In this document: piece by piece, positions 24,828 to 33,581 of the stretch
Layout: each line of letters opens with the position of its first letter
How positions within the stretch are numbered: position 1 is the stretch's first letter
Assembly: GCA_002840095.1 (NCBI GenBank)
Contig: PGZL01000005.1
Location: 248,001-312,000 of the forward strand
Direction of reading: 5' to 3'
Origin: Gammaproteobacteria bacterium HGW-Gammaproteobacteria-1
Lineage (GTDB): Bacteria; Pseudomonadota; Gammaproteobacteria; Thiohalomonadales; Thiohalomonadaceae
DNA length: 64,000 bases
Notes under the pieces: model-generated
What the model was told of the DNA's origin: nothing
What the model saw: only the letters and a program-made list of their open reading frames with translations
Databases searched by the model: none
Translations under genes and position numbers: made by a program

Positions 24828-26396
24828 GTGGCTGCAGCCAAGTTTGACACGCCGAACATGCGGGAGTACCCGAGCATTCCTGCCCTCCAGCCGGATGCGA
24901 CGGCGCACCTGAAGTCTTACCTTGCGGCGCCGGATCACAACACCTTCCTCGGTTTCCCCGGGGAGTTGGTGGAAAACTGGCAGGAAAAGGCCATCGAGAA
25001 GATGGGCGACCTGCTGGGCAAATATCGCGGCTTCCGCGTGTATATGGATGCCTGCGTCAAGTGCGGCTCCTGCACCGACAAGTGCCACTACTTCCAGGGT
25101 ACCTCCGACCCGAAGAACATGCCGGTGGCGCGCCAGGATCTCCTGCGCAGCGTCTATCGCCGCCATTTCACCTTCGCCGGCAAGTACATCCCCTGGCTGG
25201 TCGGCGCCCGCGACCTGACCCGCGAAGTGCTGGACGAATGGTACAGCTACTTCCATCAGTGCTCGCAGTGCCGCCGTTGCTCGGTGTTCTGCCCCTACGG
25301 CATCGACACCGCCGAAGTTTCCATGGCCGCCCGCGAAATCATGGACTCCATCGGCTACGGCCAGAAGTACTGCAACGAGATCCTCGGCAAGGTGCAGAAG
25401 ATCGGCAACAACCTGGGCCTGCCCGGCCCGGCGCTGGAAGCCACGCTGGAGGAGTTCGCGGAAGAGATTTCCGATGAAACCGGCTGCGACGTGAAGATCC
25501 CGCTGGACGTGGAAGGCGCCGACGTGCTGCTGATCACCCCGTCCGCCGATTTCTTCGCCGAGCCGCACATCGACGGCCTGATGGGTTATGCCAAGGTGTT
25601 CCACGCCGCCGGCATCAGCTGGACCCTGTCCACCTATGCCTCGGAAGCGGCCAACTTCTCCATGTTCATCGGTTCCTACTCGAACATGAAGAAAGTCGCC
25701 GAGCGCATCCGCAAAGCCGCCATCGACCTCAAGGTCAAGCGCATCATCGTCGGCGAGTGCGGCCATGCCTGGCGTGTGGCGTACAGCTTCTGGAATACGC
25801 TGACCGGCGTCGGTTCCGGCGCTGACGACCCGTATGCACTGCAGTTGCAGAAGCAGCTGGATCACAGCTACCCGATCCCGCAGCACATCTGCGAGTTCAC
25901 CTGGGACCTGATCCAGCAGGACAAGCTCACCTTCGACAAGTCCCAGAACGATCACCGCACGGTGACCTTCCACGACTCGTGCAATGTGGCGCGTGCGACC
26001 CGCATGGGTACCGAGCCGGGCGGCCAATTCGATATCCCGCGCAACGTCATCAAGGCGGTGTGCAACAACTATGTCGACATGGATCCCGACACCATCCGCG
26101 AAGTGACTTACTGCTGCGGCGGTGGCGGCGGCCTGCTGACCGACGATTTGATGGAACTCCGTGTCAAGGGCGCCCTGCCCCGCATGGAGGCCCTCAAGAG
26201 AGTGATTGACGAAGACAAGGTTAATGCCATGGCGGCGATCTGTGCCATCTGCAAGGCGCAGTTCAGCAAGATCATGCCGTATTACGGCATCCCCATGGAC
26301 ACCATCGTCAGCCTCCACCAGCTGGTGAAGGACGCAATCATTCTTCCGGGGCAAGGGGAAGAAGAAGCGGAGCCGGCGGCAGAGGCCTCCGAGTAA
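24828..26396 (+). CDS. dsrK: DsrK, HdrD-like iron-sulfur subunit of DsrMKJOP
   Basis: The 522-residue cytoplasmic protein (GTG start, AAGGAG upstream) resembles the catalytic subunit HdrD of heterodisulfide reductase. Two [4Fe-4S] motifs lie near residues 76 (CVKCGSCTDKCHYF) and 145 (CSQCRRCSVFCPYG). A CCG-type domain supplies VGECGHAWR, FHDSCNVARATR and TYCCGGGGGLL for the noncubane catalytic cluster. It is the proposed site of DsrC disulfide or trisulfide chemistry. The C terminus is a short acidic Glu/Ala tail. Confidence 0.97.
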   Translation: MAAAKFDTPNMREYPSIPALQPDATAHLKSYLAAPDHNTFLGFPGELVENWQEKAIEKMGDLLGKYRGFRVYMDACVKCGSCTDKCHYFQGTSDPKNMPVARQDLLRSVYRRHFTFAGKYIPWLVGARDLTREVLDEWYSYFHQCSQCRRCSVFCPYGIDTAEVSMAAREIMDSIGYGQKYCNEILGKVQKIGNNLGLPGPALEATLEEFAEEISDETGCDVKIPLDVEGADVLLITPSADFFAEPHIDGLMGYAKVFHAAGISWTLSTYASEAANFSMFIGSYSNMKKVAERIRKAAIDLKVKRIIVGECGHAWRVAYSFWNTLTGVGSGADDPYALQLQKQLDHSYPIPQHICEFTWDLIQQDKLTFDKSQNDHRTVTFHDSCNVARATRMGTEPGGQFDIPRNVIKAVCNNYVDMDPDTIREVTYCCGGGGGLLTDDLMELRVKGALPRMEALKRVIDEDKVNAMAAICAICKAQFSKIMPYYGIPMDTIVSLHQLVKDAIILPGQGEEEAEPAAEASE

Positions 26397-26411
26397 AAAA
26401 TTCACATCCCG

Positions 26412-26430
26412 CGGTGAAACCGTTTCACCG
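26412..26430 (+). promoter_or_regulatory. hairpin between dsrK and dsrL
   Basis: CGGTGAAA (26412-26419) pairs perfectly with TTTCACCG (26423-26430) around CCG, and three more C-G pairs follow after one mismatch. No T tract follows. It sits just before the dsrL ribosome site. Confidence 0.6.
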
Positions 26431-26465
26431 GGGGGAGACAAGGCTACAGGCATAGGAGATTGAAA

Positions 26466-28454
26466 ATGGCAACTTCTAGCGACGACATGAAGAAAAGCTT
26501 TACCTACCGCCGCTACAAGGACGGTGACAGCAGGCACCTTCCTTTCTCCCAGGAAATCTGGCAGGCGAGCTGGACCCACAAGTGTCCGACCTACGTGCAC
26601 CGCACCCCGCCCTGCCAGGGTAGCTGCCCCTCCGGTCACGAAATCCGCGGCTGGCTGGACATCGTGCGCGGCATCGAGAAGCCGACTGCCGGCATGACCA
26701 TGCAGGAGTACGCCTTCCGCCGCAACACCAATGCCAACCCGTTCCCGGCCATCATGGGCCGTGTCTGCCCGGCGCCCTGCGAAGACGGCTGCAACCGCAA
26801 CCAGGTGGACGACCACGTCGGCATCAACTCCGTCGAGCAGTACATCGGTGACCAGGCCCTGGCCAACTGCTACAAGTTCGAAGCCGGTGCCGACAGCGGC
26901 AAGAAAGTCGCCGTCATCGGTGGCGGCCCGGCCGGCCTCGCCGCCGCCTACCAGCTGCGCCGCAAGGGTCACGCCGTGACCGTGTTCGAGCAGAAGGAAC
27001 AGCTGGGCGGCATGATGCGCTACGGCATTCCCGGCTACCGTACCCCGCGCGACGTGCTGGACGGTGAAATCAACCGTATCGTCGAGATGGGCGTCACCAT
27101 CAAGACCGGCGTGAAGATCGGCAAGGACATCACCGTCGAGCAGCTGGCCAAGGATTTCAACGCCGTGCTGTTCGCCATGGGTGCCTGGTCCGGCCGCAGC
27201 CTGCCGATCCCCGGTGCCGACGCCGTCAACTGCATCACCGGCGTCGCCTTCCTGGCCGCCTTCAACGAAGGCCGCCTGAAGCACGTCAGCGGCAAGGTCG
27301 TGGTCATTGGCGGTGGTGACACCTCCATCGACGTCGCCTCCGTCGCCCGCCGTCTCGGCCACATCACCGTCGAGAACGAAAAGGACCGTCCGGAGCACGT
27401 CATCATCAACCAGACCGCCCACGACGTGGCCATGACCGCCAACCGTCAGGGCGCCGACGTCATGCTGATGTCCCGCTCCCCGATCAGCAAGATGCCGGCT
27501 GCACAGCACGAAATCGAAGATGCCACCCGTGAAGGCGTGGAAATCGCCGGCCAGCTGAGCCCGGTGGAAGTGATCAAGGGTGCCGACGGCCGTGCCACCG
27601 CCCTGCGCGTGGTCAAGCTGGAAGAAGACGGCAAGACCCCCATCGCCGGCTCCGAGTACGACATTCCGTGCGAACTGATCGTCGCCGCCATCGGCCAGAC
27701 CGGTGACGTGGCCGGTTTCGAAGGCTTCGCCAACGACAAGGGCCTGATCGGTGCCGACAAGCACTTCCAGGTTCCCGGCAAGCCCGGCTTCTTCGCCTGT
27801 GGCGACATCGTGCGTCCGCACCTGCTGACCACCGCCATCGGCCAGGCCTCCATCGCCGTGGAAAGCATCGAGCACTACCTGAACAATGAAGAGTTCGCGC
27901 ACCGCCCGAAGGTGGACGTGCACCACTTCAACCTGATGGAAAAGCTGATGGAAACCGGCCTGCAGCCCGAGCATTTCGAAGCGGCTGCCAAGGATGCCAT
28001 CGAGAAGGCTGAAGGCTTCGCCAAGGATATCGACCGCGGTCTGCGCGGTACCTCCGACGCCAAGTTCGCGGTGCACAACTACGAAGACCGCTCCTTCGCC
28101 GAAATCATCCCGGCCGACGAGCTGTTCCTGGGGCACTTCAACTACACCCCGCGCAACAAGCGTGACCACGTCATGGTCAACGCCGACGAAGTTCTGGGCC
28201 ACTTCCAGGAGCGTCTGGTTGCGCTGGACGAAAAGCAGGTGGTGGACGAGGCCAAGCGCTGCATGAGCTGCGGCATGTGCTTCGAGTGCGACAACTGCGT
28301 GGTGTTCTGCCCGCAGACCGCGGTGAAGCGCGTTCCGGCCAAGGAGAAGACCACCGGCCGTTACGTTTACACCGACTACTCGATGTGCATCGGTTGCCAC
28401 ATCTGCGCTGATGTGTGTCCGACCGGCTACATCCAGATGGGTATGGGCGACTAA
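26466..28454 (+). CDS. dsrL: DsrL, NAD(P)H-linked FAD/iron-sulfur oxidoreductase
   Basis: The 662-residue protein starts at ATG 26466 after TAGGAG; a TTG two codons upstream is less likely. It is related to the small subunit of glutamate synthase. The N-terminal iron-sulfur region has PPCQGSCPSGHEIRGW. The FAD-binding GGGPAGLAAAYQL is near residue 152 and a second Rossmann motif, IGGGDTSIDVAS, near 282. Two C-terminal [4Fe-4S] motifs follow: CMSCGMCFECDNCVVFCP near 599 and CIGCHICADVCPTGY near 641. In oxidizers it takes electrons from DsrAB and reduces NAD(P)+. Codon bias is as strong as in dsrAB. Confidence 0.97.
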   Translation: MATSSDDMKKSFTYRRYKDGDSRHLPFSQEIWQASWTHKCPTYVHRTPPCQGSCPSGHEIRGWLDIVRGIEKPTAGMTMQEYAFRRNTNANPFPAIMGRVCPAPCEDGCNRNQVDDHVGINSVEQYIGDQALANCYKFEAGADSGKKVAVIGGGPAGLAAAYQLRRKGHAVTVFEQKEQLGGMMRYGIPGYRTPRDVLDGEINRIVEMGVTIKTGVKIGKDITVEQLAKDFNAVLFAMGAWSGRSLPIPGADAVNCITGVAFLAAFNEGRLKHVSGKVVVIGGGDTSIDVASVARRLGHITVENEKDRPEHVIINQTAHDVAMTANRQGADVMLMSRSPISKMPAAQHEIEDATREGVEIAGQLSPVEVIKGADGRATALRVVKLEEDGKTPIAGSEYDIPCELIVAAIGQTGDVAGFEGFANDKGLIGADKHFQVPGKPGFFACGDIVRPHLLTTAIGQASIAVESIEHYLNNEEFAHRPKVDVHHFNLMEKLMETGLQPEHFEAAAKDAIEKAEGFAKDIDRGLRGTSDAKFAVHNYEDRSFAEIIPADELFLGHFNYTPRNKRDHVMVNADEVLGHFQERLVALDEKQVVDEAKRCMSCGMCFECDNCVVFCPQTAVKRVPAKEKTTGRYVYTDYSMCIGCHICADVCPTGYIQMGMGD

Positions 28455-28465
28455 GGGTGAACCCG

Positions 28466-28963
28466 ATGAAGCGTTTATTGCAGCTTCTCTCCATGGCGGT
28501 GCTGGCGCTGACTCTGTCGGCGCCGGCCCTCGCCGGCGAAGGTGGGCGGACTCCCCTGCCCACCATTCCCGCGGCCAAGGGCGACCAGTGCGTGGAAGAC
28601 ACGGCGGATATGCGTCGTAATCACATGAAGTATCTGAAGCACCATCGCGACGAGACCATGCATCAGGGCATCCGTACCGAAAAGTACAGCCTGAAGCAGT
28701 GTCTGGAATGCCACGTTCCGGCGGAAGGCAGCATGGCCGCCGGCGGCAAGGAAAGCGAAGGCCACTTCTGCGTCAACTGCCACGTCTATGCCGGCGTGAC
28801 CCTTGACTGCTTCGAATGCCACGCCACCAAGCCGGAAACCACCGCGCAGTTCCATCCGCTGGTAAGCCCGGCAGCCATGAAGGCGGAACGTCCCGACTCC
28901 AACGGACTGCTCAATCGTCTGGTTGGCGTTACAGAGAACAAGACAGGTGTTGCCCATGAGTGA
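28466..28963 (+). CDS. dsrJ: DsrJ, periplasmic triheme cytochrome c
   Basis: The 165-residue protein starts at ATG 28466 (a GTG three codons earlier is possible). The signal peptide ends at ALA-GE near residue 23. Three heme-binding CxxCH motifs lie at 79-83, 102-106 and 115-119. Cys42 is an extra cysteine that could provide the unusual His/Cys heme ligation known for DsrJ. It works with DsrO on the periplasmic side of DsrMKJOP. Its end overlaps the start of dsrO by eight bases, so the two are translationally coupled. Confidence 0.97.
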   Translation: MKRLLQLLSMAVLALTLSAPALAGEGGRTPLPTIPAAKGDQCVEDTADMRRNHMKYLKHHRDETMHQGIRTEKYSLKQCLECHVPAEGSMAAGGKESEGHFCVNCHVYAGVTLDCFECHATKPETTAQFHPLVSPAAMKAERPDSNGLLNRLVGVTENKTGVAHE

Positions 28964-29711
28964 ACACAAGCAACCGGATCTGGCTCGCCGTGAGTTGCTC
29001 GGCCGCGGTGCCGCCATAGCGGCCGCCGGCGTGACGCTGGCGCCCGGCGTCATGCTCTACGGCGTGGCCCAGGCCAAGCCGGCCGACGAGCCGGTAAGCA
29101 GCAAGGTACGCTGGGGCATGCTGGTGGACACCACCAAGTGCAGCAGCGGCTGCAATGCCTGCGTCGAGGCCTGCGACAAGGAACACGGCCTGGGCAACGA
29201 ACAGCACAGCCGCGACGGCCAGCGCACCCAGTACATCCGCAAGGTCGAGTTGCGCCACAAGTTCACCGGCGCCACTCACTCGCTGCCGGTGATGTGCCAG
29301 CACTGCGAAACCCCGCCCTGCGTGGACGTCTGCCCCACCGGCGCGTCCTTCAAGCGCGCCGACGGCATCGTGCTGGTGGACCGCCACATCTGCATCGGCT
29401 GCCGCTACTGCATGATGGCCTGCCCCTACAAGGCACGCTCATTCGTGCACGAGGCTCTGACCGACCAGCGTCCGCACACGCCGCGCGGCAAGGGTTGCGT
29501 CGAGTCCTGCACCCTGTGCGTGCACCGCGTCGACGAAGGCCGCGAACCCGCTTGCGTCGAGGCCTGTGCCGCCGACGGCAGCCGCGCGATCATCTTCGGT
29601 GACCTGAACGACCCCAATAGCGAAATCGCCCAGCGCGTTAAGACCTATGCCAGCAGCGAGATTCGCGCTGACCTCGGTCTCAACACCGGCGTCCGCTATC
29701 AGGGCATTTAA
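28956..29711 (+). CDS. dsrO: DsrO, Tat-exported iron-sulfur subunit
   Basis: The 251-residue protein starts at ATG 28956, inside the dsrJ end. The N terminus has the twin-arginine signal ARRELLGRGAAIAAAG, so the folded protein is exported. The ferredoxin-like part has four cysteine clusters typical of the DmsB/NrfC family: CSSGCNACVEAC, CQHCETPPCVDVCP, CIGCRYCMMACP and CTLCVHRVDEG. It connects DsrJ hemes with DsrP in the membrane. Length is normal. Confidence 0.97.
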   Translation: MSEHKQPDLARRELLGRGAAIAAAGVTLAPGVMLYGVAQAKPADEPVSSKVRWGMLVDTTKCSSGCNACVEACDKEHGLGNEQHSRDGQRTQYIRKVELRHKFTGATHSLPVMCQHCETPPCVDVCPTGASFKRADGIVLVDRHICIGCRYCMMACPYKARSFVHEALTDQRPHTPRGKGCVESCTLCVHRVDEGREPACVEACAADGSRAIIFGDLNDPNSEIAQRVKTYASSEIRADLGLNTGVRYQGI

Positions 29712-29731
29712 CGGGATGGTGAACTTCTAGC

Positions 29732-30934
29732 ATGAAAAAAACACAATTCATGGAGATCGGAGGCGGCAAGGGCTTTTACGGCCTGCTCGCCCTCTTGGGT
29801 GCCGTCATCGTGGCCGGCCTGGGTGCGTTCTTCTATATGGAACACACCGGCCACTGGGTAACGGGGATGGACAACCAGATCGTGTGGGGCGCCCCGCACG
29901 TCTTCGCCATCTTCCTCATCGTCGCTGCATCCGGTGCGCTCAACGTGGCTTCCATCGGCACGGTGTTCGGCAAGAAGATGTACCAGCCGCTGGCGCGGAT
30001 GTCCGCCCTGCTGGCCATCGCGCTGCTCATCGGCGGCCTGACGGTGCTGGTGCTGGATCTGGGTCGCCCGGATCGCCTCATCGTGGCGATGACCCACTAC
30101 AACTTCAAGTCGATCTTCGCCTGGAACATCATCCTGTATAACGGCTTCCTCGCCCTGGTCGCCGTGTACATCTGGACGATGCTGGATCCCACGGTGAAGA
30201 AGTTCTACAAGATGGCCGGTTTCGCCGCCTTCGTCTGGCGTCTGATCCTGACCACCGGTACCGGCTCCATCTTCGGCTGGCTGGTGGCCCGGCAGGCCTA
30301 CGACGCGGCCATCTTCGCGCCGATGTTCATCGTCATGTCCTTCTCCTTCGGCCTGGCGATTTTCCTGCTGGTGACGATGGCCACCTACAACTGGACCAAT
30401 CGCCCGCTGGGCGATGCGGTGATCCGCCGTCTGAAGAACCTGCTCGGCGTGTTCGTCGCCGGCGTGCTGTTCTTCGTGGCGGTCTATCACCTGAGCAACC
30501 TCTACGCCACCGAGCATCACGGCGTGCAGGCCTTCATCCTGCGCGACGGCGGCGTGTTCACCCAGGCGTTCTGGTTCGGCCAGATCCTGCTGGGCAGCCT
30601 GCTGCCGCTGGCCCTGCTCTACCATCCGGCCACCGGCGGTTCGCGCTTCTGGATCGGCATCGCCTCCGCGCTGATCATCGTCGGCGGCTTCGCCCAGCTG
30701 TTCGTGATCCTCATCGGCGGTCAGGCCTACCCGCTGGTGATGTTCCCCGGCTACGAGGTAGCCAGCAGCTTCCATGACGGCGTGATCAACAGCTACAGCC
30801 CGAGCCTGCCCGAGCTGGTGCTGGGCTTCTCCGGCATCGGCGTCGCCATGGCGATGATGGTGGTCGGCATGAAGGTGCTGCGTCTGGCCCCGGCCAGCCT
30901 GGCGGACGAAGTGGCTGATCCGCATCACAAGTAA
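29732..30934 (+). CDS. dsrP: DsrP, NrfD-like membrane quinone-interacting subunit
   Basis: The 400-residue protein has about ten hydrophobic helices (for example GLLALLGAVIVAGLGAFFYM at the N terminus) and the NrfD/PsrC fold. It anchors DsrO and DsrJ and exchanges electrons with quinone. It is the last gene of dsrMKLJOP. A palindromic repeat and a strong hairpin follow, so transcription may partly stop here. Confidence 0.97.
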   Translation: MKKTQFMEIGGGKGFYGLLALLGAVIVAGLGAFFYMEHTGHWVTGMDNQIVWGAPHVFAIFLIVAASGALNVASIGTVFGKKMYQPLARMSALLAIALLIGGLTVLVLDLGRPDRLIVAMTHYNFKSIFAWNIILYNGFLALVAVYIWTMLDPTVKKFYKMAGFAAFVWRLILTTGTGSIFGWLVARQAYDAAIFAPMFIVMSFSFGLAIFLLVTMATYNWTNRPLGDAVIRRLKNLLGVFVAGVLFFVAVYHLSNLYATEHHGVQAFILRDGGVFTQAFWFGQILLGSLLPLALLYHPATGGSRFWIGIASALIIVGGFAQLFVILIGGQAYPLVMFPGYEVASSFHDGVINSYSPSLPELVLGFSGIGVAMAMMVVGMKVLRLAPASLADEVADPHHK

Positions 30935-30943
30935 CGGAAGGAG

Positions 30944-31014
30944 GTAGGAGCCGAGTCCCCACCGCGAACAGCGTTGGACTCGCTCCCGCCTTCGCCCGCG
31001 GAGTGGGCTCCTAC
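30944..31014. repeat. palindromic intergenic repeat (family B, gtaggagc type)
   Basis: GTAGGAGCC at the left and GGGCTCCTAC at the right form the ends of an inverted repeat with further short pairs inside. Related copies lie at 45963-46033 and 53183-53261, and partial copies near 44911 and 61605. Confidence 0.75.
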
Positions 31015-31035
31015 CGCAATACGTCCGGTGATCAT

Positions 31036-31063
31036 GCCAATGCCCCTTTCCAGGGGCATTGGC
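31036..31063 (+). terminator. hairpin terminator after dsrP
   Basis: A perfect 11-base-pair stem, GCCAATGCCCC with GGGGCATTGGC, closes a six-base loop and is followed by GTTTC. It would end or weaken dsr transcription before the gene at 31200. The T tract is short. Confidence 0.65.
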
Positions 31064-31199
31064 GTTTCTGACGGGGCAAAAACCTGGTGCCGCAACAGTG
31101 GTAAAATCGCGGCCCTGCCCCTATAACGGCTGTATTGCGTACTCAGGCCCGCTCCGCCCCCGGCGGGCAGTGACCATCCCAACTTCGAGGTGACCGGGC

Positions 31200-32201
31200 A
31201 TGACCCAAGAACATCCGTTTGCACAATACGTCCGCATACTCGGCAAGGGCCGCAACGGTTCCCGCGGTCTTGCCGCCGAGGAGGCCTATGAGGCCTTCCG
31301 CCTGATCATGAGCGACCAGGTCGAGCCCATCCAGCTCGGCGCCTTTCTGATGCTGATGCGCGTCAAGGAAGAGACTCCGGAAGAAGTCGCCGCCGCGGTG
31401 CGCGCCATCCGCGAGTCCCTGACCGTTCCCGCCAACGCTCCCAAAGTGGACCTGGACTGGTCCAGCTACGCAGGCAAGAAGCGCCAGCTGCCCTGGTACC
31501 TGCTGTCCACCCTGCTGCTGGCCGAAAGCGGCGTGCGCATCTTCATGCACGGCGCCAGTGGCCACACCGCCGGCCGCATCTACACCAAGGAAGTGCTGCC
31601 CCGGCTCGGGGTCCCCGTCGCACGCAGCTTCGACGAGGCCTGCCGCCAGATCGAAAGCGGCAACTTCGCCTATCTCGACCTCGAATACCTGAGCCCCAAG
31701 CTGCACCAGATCATCGAAATGCGCCCCCTGCTGGGCCTGCGCTCGCCGGTGCACACCATCGCCCGCATGCTCAACCCCCTCGACGCTCCCTGCGCCATGC
31801 AGAGCGTGTTCCACCCCGGCTACCGCGACATCCATCAGGAAGCCGGCAAGCTGCTGGAGCAGCCGCATATGGCGGTGATCAAGGGCGAAGGCGGCGAGAT
31901 CGAACGCAACCCCGATATCGCCTGCCTGGTACGCCTGGTGCGTGAAGGCGAAATGTCCGAGGAAGAGTGGCCGCCGATGTTCGACAAGCGCCACATTCGC
32001 CAGGACGACCTGGAGGTGGGCCATCTGATGCAGGTGTGGGACGGCAGCCGCGAGGACGAGTACGGCATCGGCGCCGTCGTCGGCACCGTGGCGGTCACCC
32101 TCTACACCATGGGCCGCGCCAGGGACCGCGACGAGGCCGAGGCCCAGGCCCTGGCCATGTGGCAGAACCGCAACAAGAACCGCTTCCGCGCCGCCGCCTG
32201 A
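31200..32201 (+). CDS. TrpD2/YbiB-like phosphoribosyltransferase-fold protein
   Basis: The 333-residue protein has the anthranilate phosphoribosyltransferase fold. The N-terminal helical domain (GSRGLAAEEAYEAFRLIMSD) is followed by a core with FMHGASGHTAGRIYTKE where the PRPP-binding glycine loop would be, and AVIKGEGGEIERNP in the middle. It is the YbiB/TrpD2 kind, annotated as a glycosyltransferase family protein, and not the tryptophan enzyme. YbiB proteins bind nucleic acid; enzyme activity is doubtful. It lies between dsrP and dsrN with a five-base gap to dsrN. Its role in sulfur oxidation is unknown. Confidence 0.85.
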   Translation: MTQEHPFAQYVRILGKGRNGSRGLAAEEAYEAFRLIMSDQVEPIQLGAFLMLMRVKEETPEEVAAAVRAIRESLTVPANAPKVDLDWSSYAGKKRQLPWYLLSTLLLAESGVRIFMHGASGHTAGRIYTKEVLPRLGVPVARSFDEACRQIESGNFAYLDLEYLSPKLHQIIEMRPLLGLRSPVHTIARMLNPLDAPCAMQSVFHPGYRDIHQEAGKLLEQPHMAVIKGEGGEIERNPDIACLVRLVREGEMSEEEWPPMFDKRHIRQDDLEVGHLMQVWDGSREDEYGIGAVVGTVAVTLYTMGRARDRDEAEAQALAMWQNRNKNRFRAAA

Positions 32202-32206
32202 TCCCC

Positions 32207-33544
32207 ATGGCCCGTCTGCTCATCAGCGCCGCGCACAAGTCCTCCGGGAAGACCACCATCACCCTGGGACTGTGCGCGGCCCTGCGCCGGCGCGGCCTGG
32301 CCGTGCAGCCCTTCAAGAAGGGGCCGGATTACATCGACCCCATGTGGCTGAGCCGGGCGGCGGCCCGGCCCTGCCACAACCTGGATTTCCAGACCCAGCG
32401 CGAGACGGAAATCCGCGATACCTTCACCCGCTACCCCGCCGACGTGCGCATCATCGAAGGCAACATGGGGCTGTTCGACAGCATCGACGTCGAGGGCCGC
32501 CACAGCAACGCCGCCCTCGCCGCCCTGCTGCAGACGCCGGTGGTCCTGGTGGTCAACGTGCTGGGTATGACCCGCAGCGTGGTCCCCATCATTCTGGGCT
32601 ATCAGCATTTCGACCCGTCCATCCGCATCGCCGGCGTGATCCTCAACAGCGTGGCGGGCAAACGCCACGAGGAACGCCTGCGCGAGGTGTTCGCGCGCTA
32701 TATCGACATTCCGCTCCTCGGCTGCATCCACCGCGACCCGAAACTGGCCATTTCGGAGCGCCATCTGGGCCTGGTGCCCAGCAACGAGGCCGTCGAGGTC
32801 GACACCAAGCTGGACTATATCGCCGCGGCCATCGAGCGGCAGGTGGACCTGGAACAGTTGATGGCCATCGCCCGCAGCGCCCCGGCGCTCCCCGCTGCCT
32901 TGGGCGCCACAGCGCCCGTCCCTTCCCGCCACAGCGGGGTACGCATCGGGATCGCCCGCGATGCGGCCTTCGGCTTCTACTACCCCGGCGATCTGGAGCG
33001 ACTGCAGGAGGCCGGCGCCGAGTTCATCGGCGGCGGCTTCCCCGAGACCCACATGGCCGCCCTGGAGGCCAACGCCGGCCTGCGGCAGGAAATCCACGCC
33101 GCCATCGAGGCCGGCCTGCCTGCCTACGCCGAATGCGGCGGCCTGATGTACCTGTCCCGCTCCATCCGCTGGGGCGAAAAGAGCTGCGCCATGGTCGGCG
33201 TCATTCCCGGCGACATCGTGATGTACGAAAAGCCCCAGGGGCGCGGCTACGTGCAGCTACGGGAAACCGGCCACAATCCCTGGCCGGGCGCAGGGGCACC
33301 GGCGGAGTTTTTTGCCCACGAATTCCACTATTCGATGTTGGAAAACCTCTCCCCCGGACTTACTTATGCCTATGACATGCTACGCGGCACCGGCGTAGAC
33401 GGCCGCCACGACGGCATCGTATACCGGAATCTGGTCGCCAATTATGTCCACCTGCGCGATGTGGAGGGATATCACTGGACGCGTCGTTTCGTGGACTTTG
33501 TACGGCTGTGCAGTCGCCGGCAGCGTGAAGCCGGCATCGCATGA
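32207..33544 (+). CDS. dsrN: DsrN, cobyrinate a,c-diamide synthase-like siroheme amidase
   Basis: The 445-residue protein starts at ATG 32207; the open frame continues upstream into the preceding gene. It is of the CbiA/CobB family. The P-loop HKSSGKTT is at residues 10-17 and the glutaminase domain has the nucleophile Cys310 in AECGGLMYLS. In dsr operons it makes siroheme amide, the cofactor of DsrAB. The segment GFYYPGDLERLQEAGAEF marks the start of the amidotransferase half. Length matches the family. Confidence 0.95.
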   Translation: MARLLISAAHKSSGKTTITLGLCAALRRRGLAVQPFKKGPDYIDPMWLSRAAARPCHNLDFQTQRETEIRDTFTRYPADVRIIEGNMGLFDSIDVEGRHSNAALAALLQTPVVLVVNVLGMTRSVVPIILGYQHFDPSIRIAGVILNSVAGKRHEERLREVFARYIDIPLLGCIHRDPKLAISERHLGLVPSNEAVEVDTKLDYIAAAIERQVDLEQLMAIARSAPALPAALGATAPVPSRHSGVRIGIARDAAFGFYYPGDLERLQEAGAEFIGGGFPETHMAALEANAGLRQEIHAAIEAGLPAYAECGGLMYLSRSIRWGEKSCAMVGVIPGDIVMYEKPQGRGYVQLRETGHNPWPGAGAPAEFFAHEFHYSMLENLSPGLTYAYDMLRGTGVDGRHDGIVYRNLVANYVHLRDVEGYHWTRRFVDFVRLCSRRQREAGIA

Positions 33545-33581
33545 ACCGTGTTTTTGAACCTCAACTGAAAAGGTCAGCATT

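Noticed and set aside
24798-28400. Very long minus-strand open frame (about 1200 codons) opposite dsrK-dsrL
   Set aside because: It mirrors highly biased, high-GC codons of dsrK and dsrL. Its protein is low-complexity (His/Asp/Val/Gly-rich) with no recognisable family, and it has no ribosome site.
30935-31199. A small gene between dsrP and the TrpD2-like gene
   Set aside because: The space is filled by a family B palindrome and a terminator hairpin; no frame with a ribosome site was seen.
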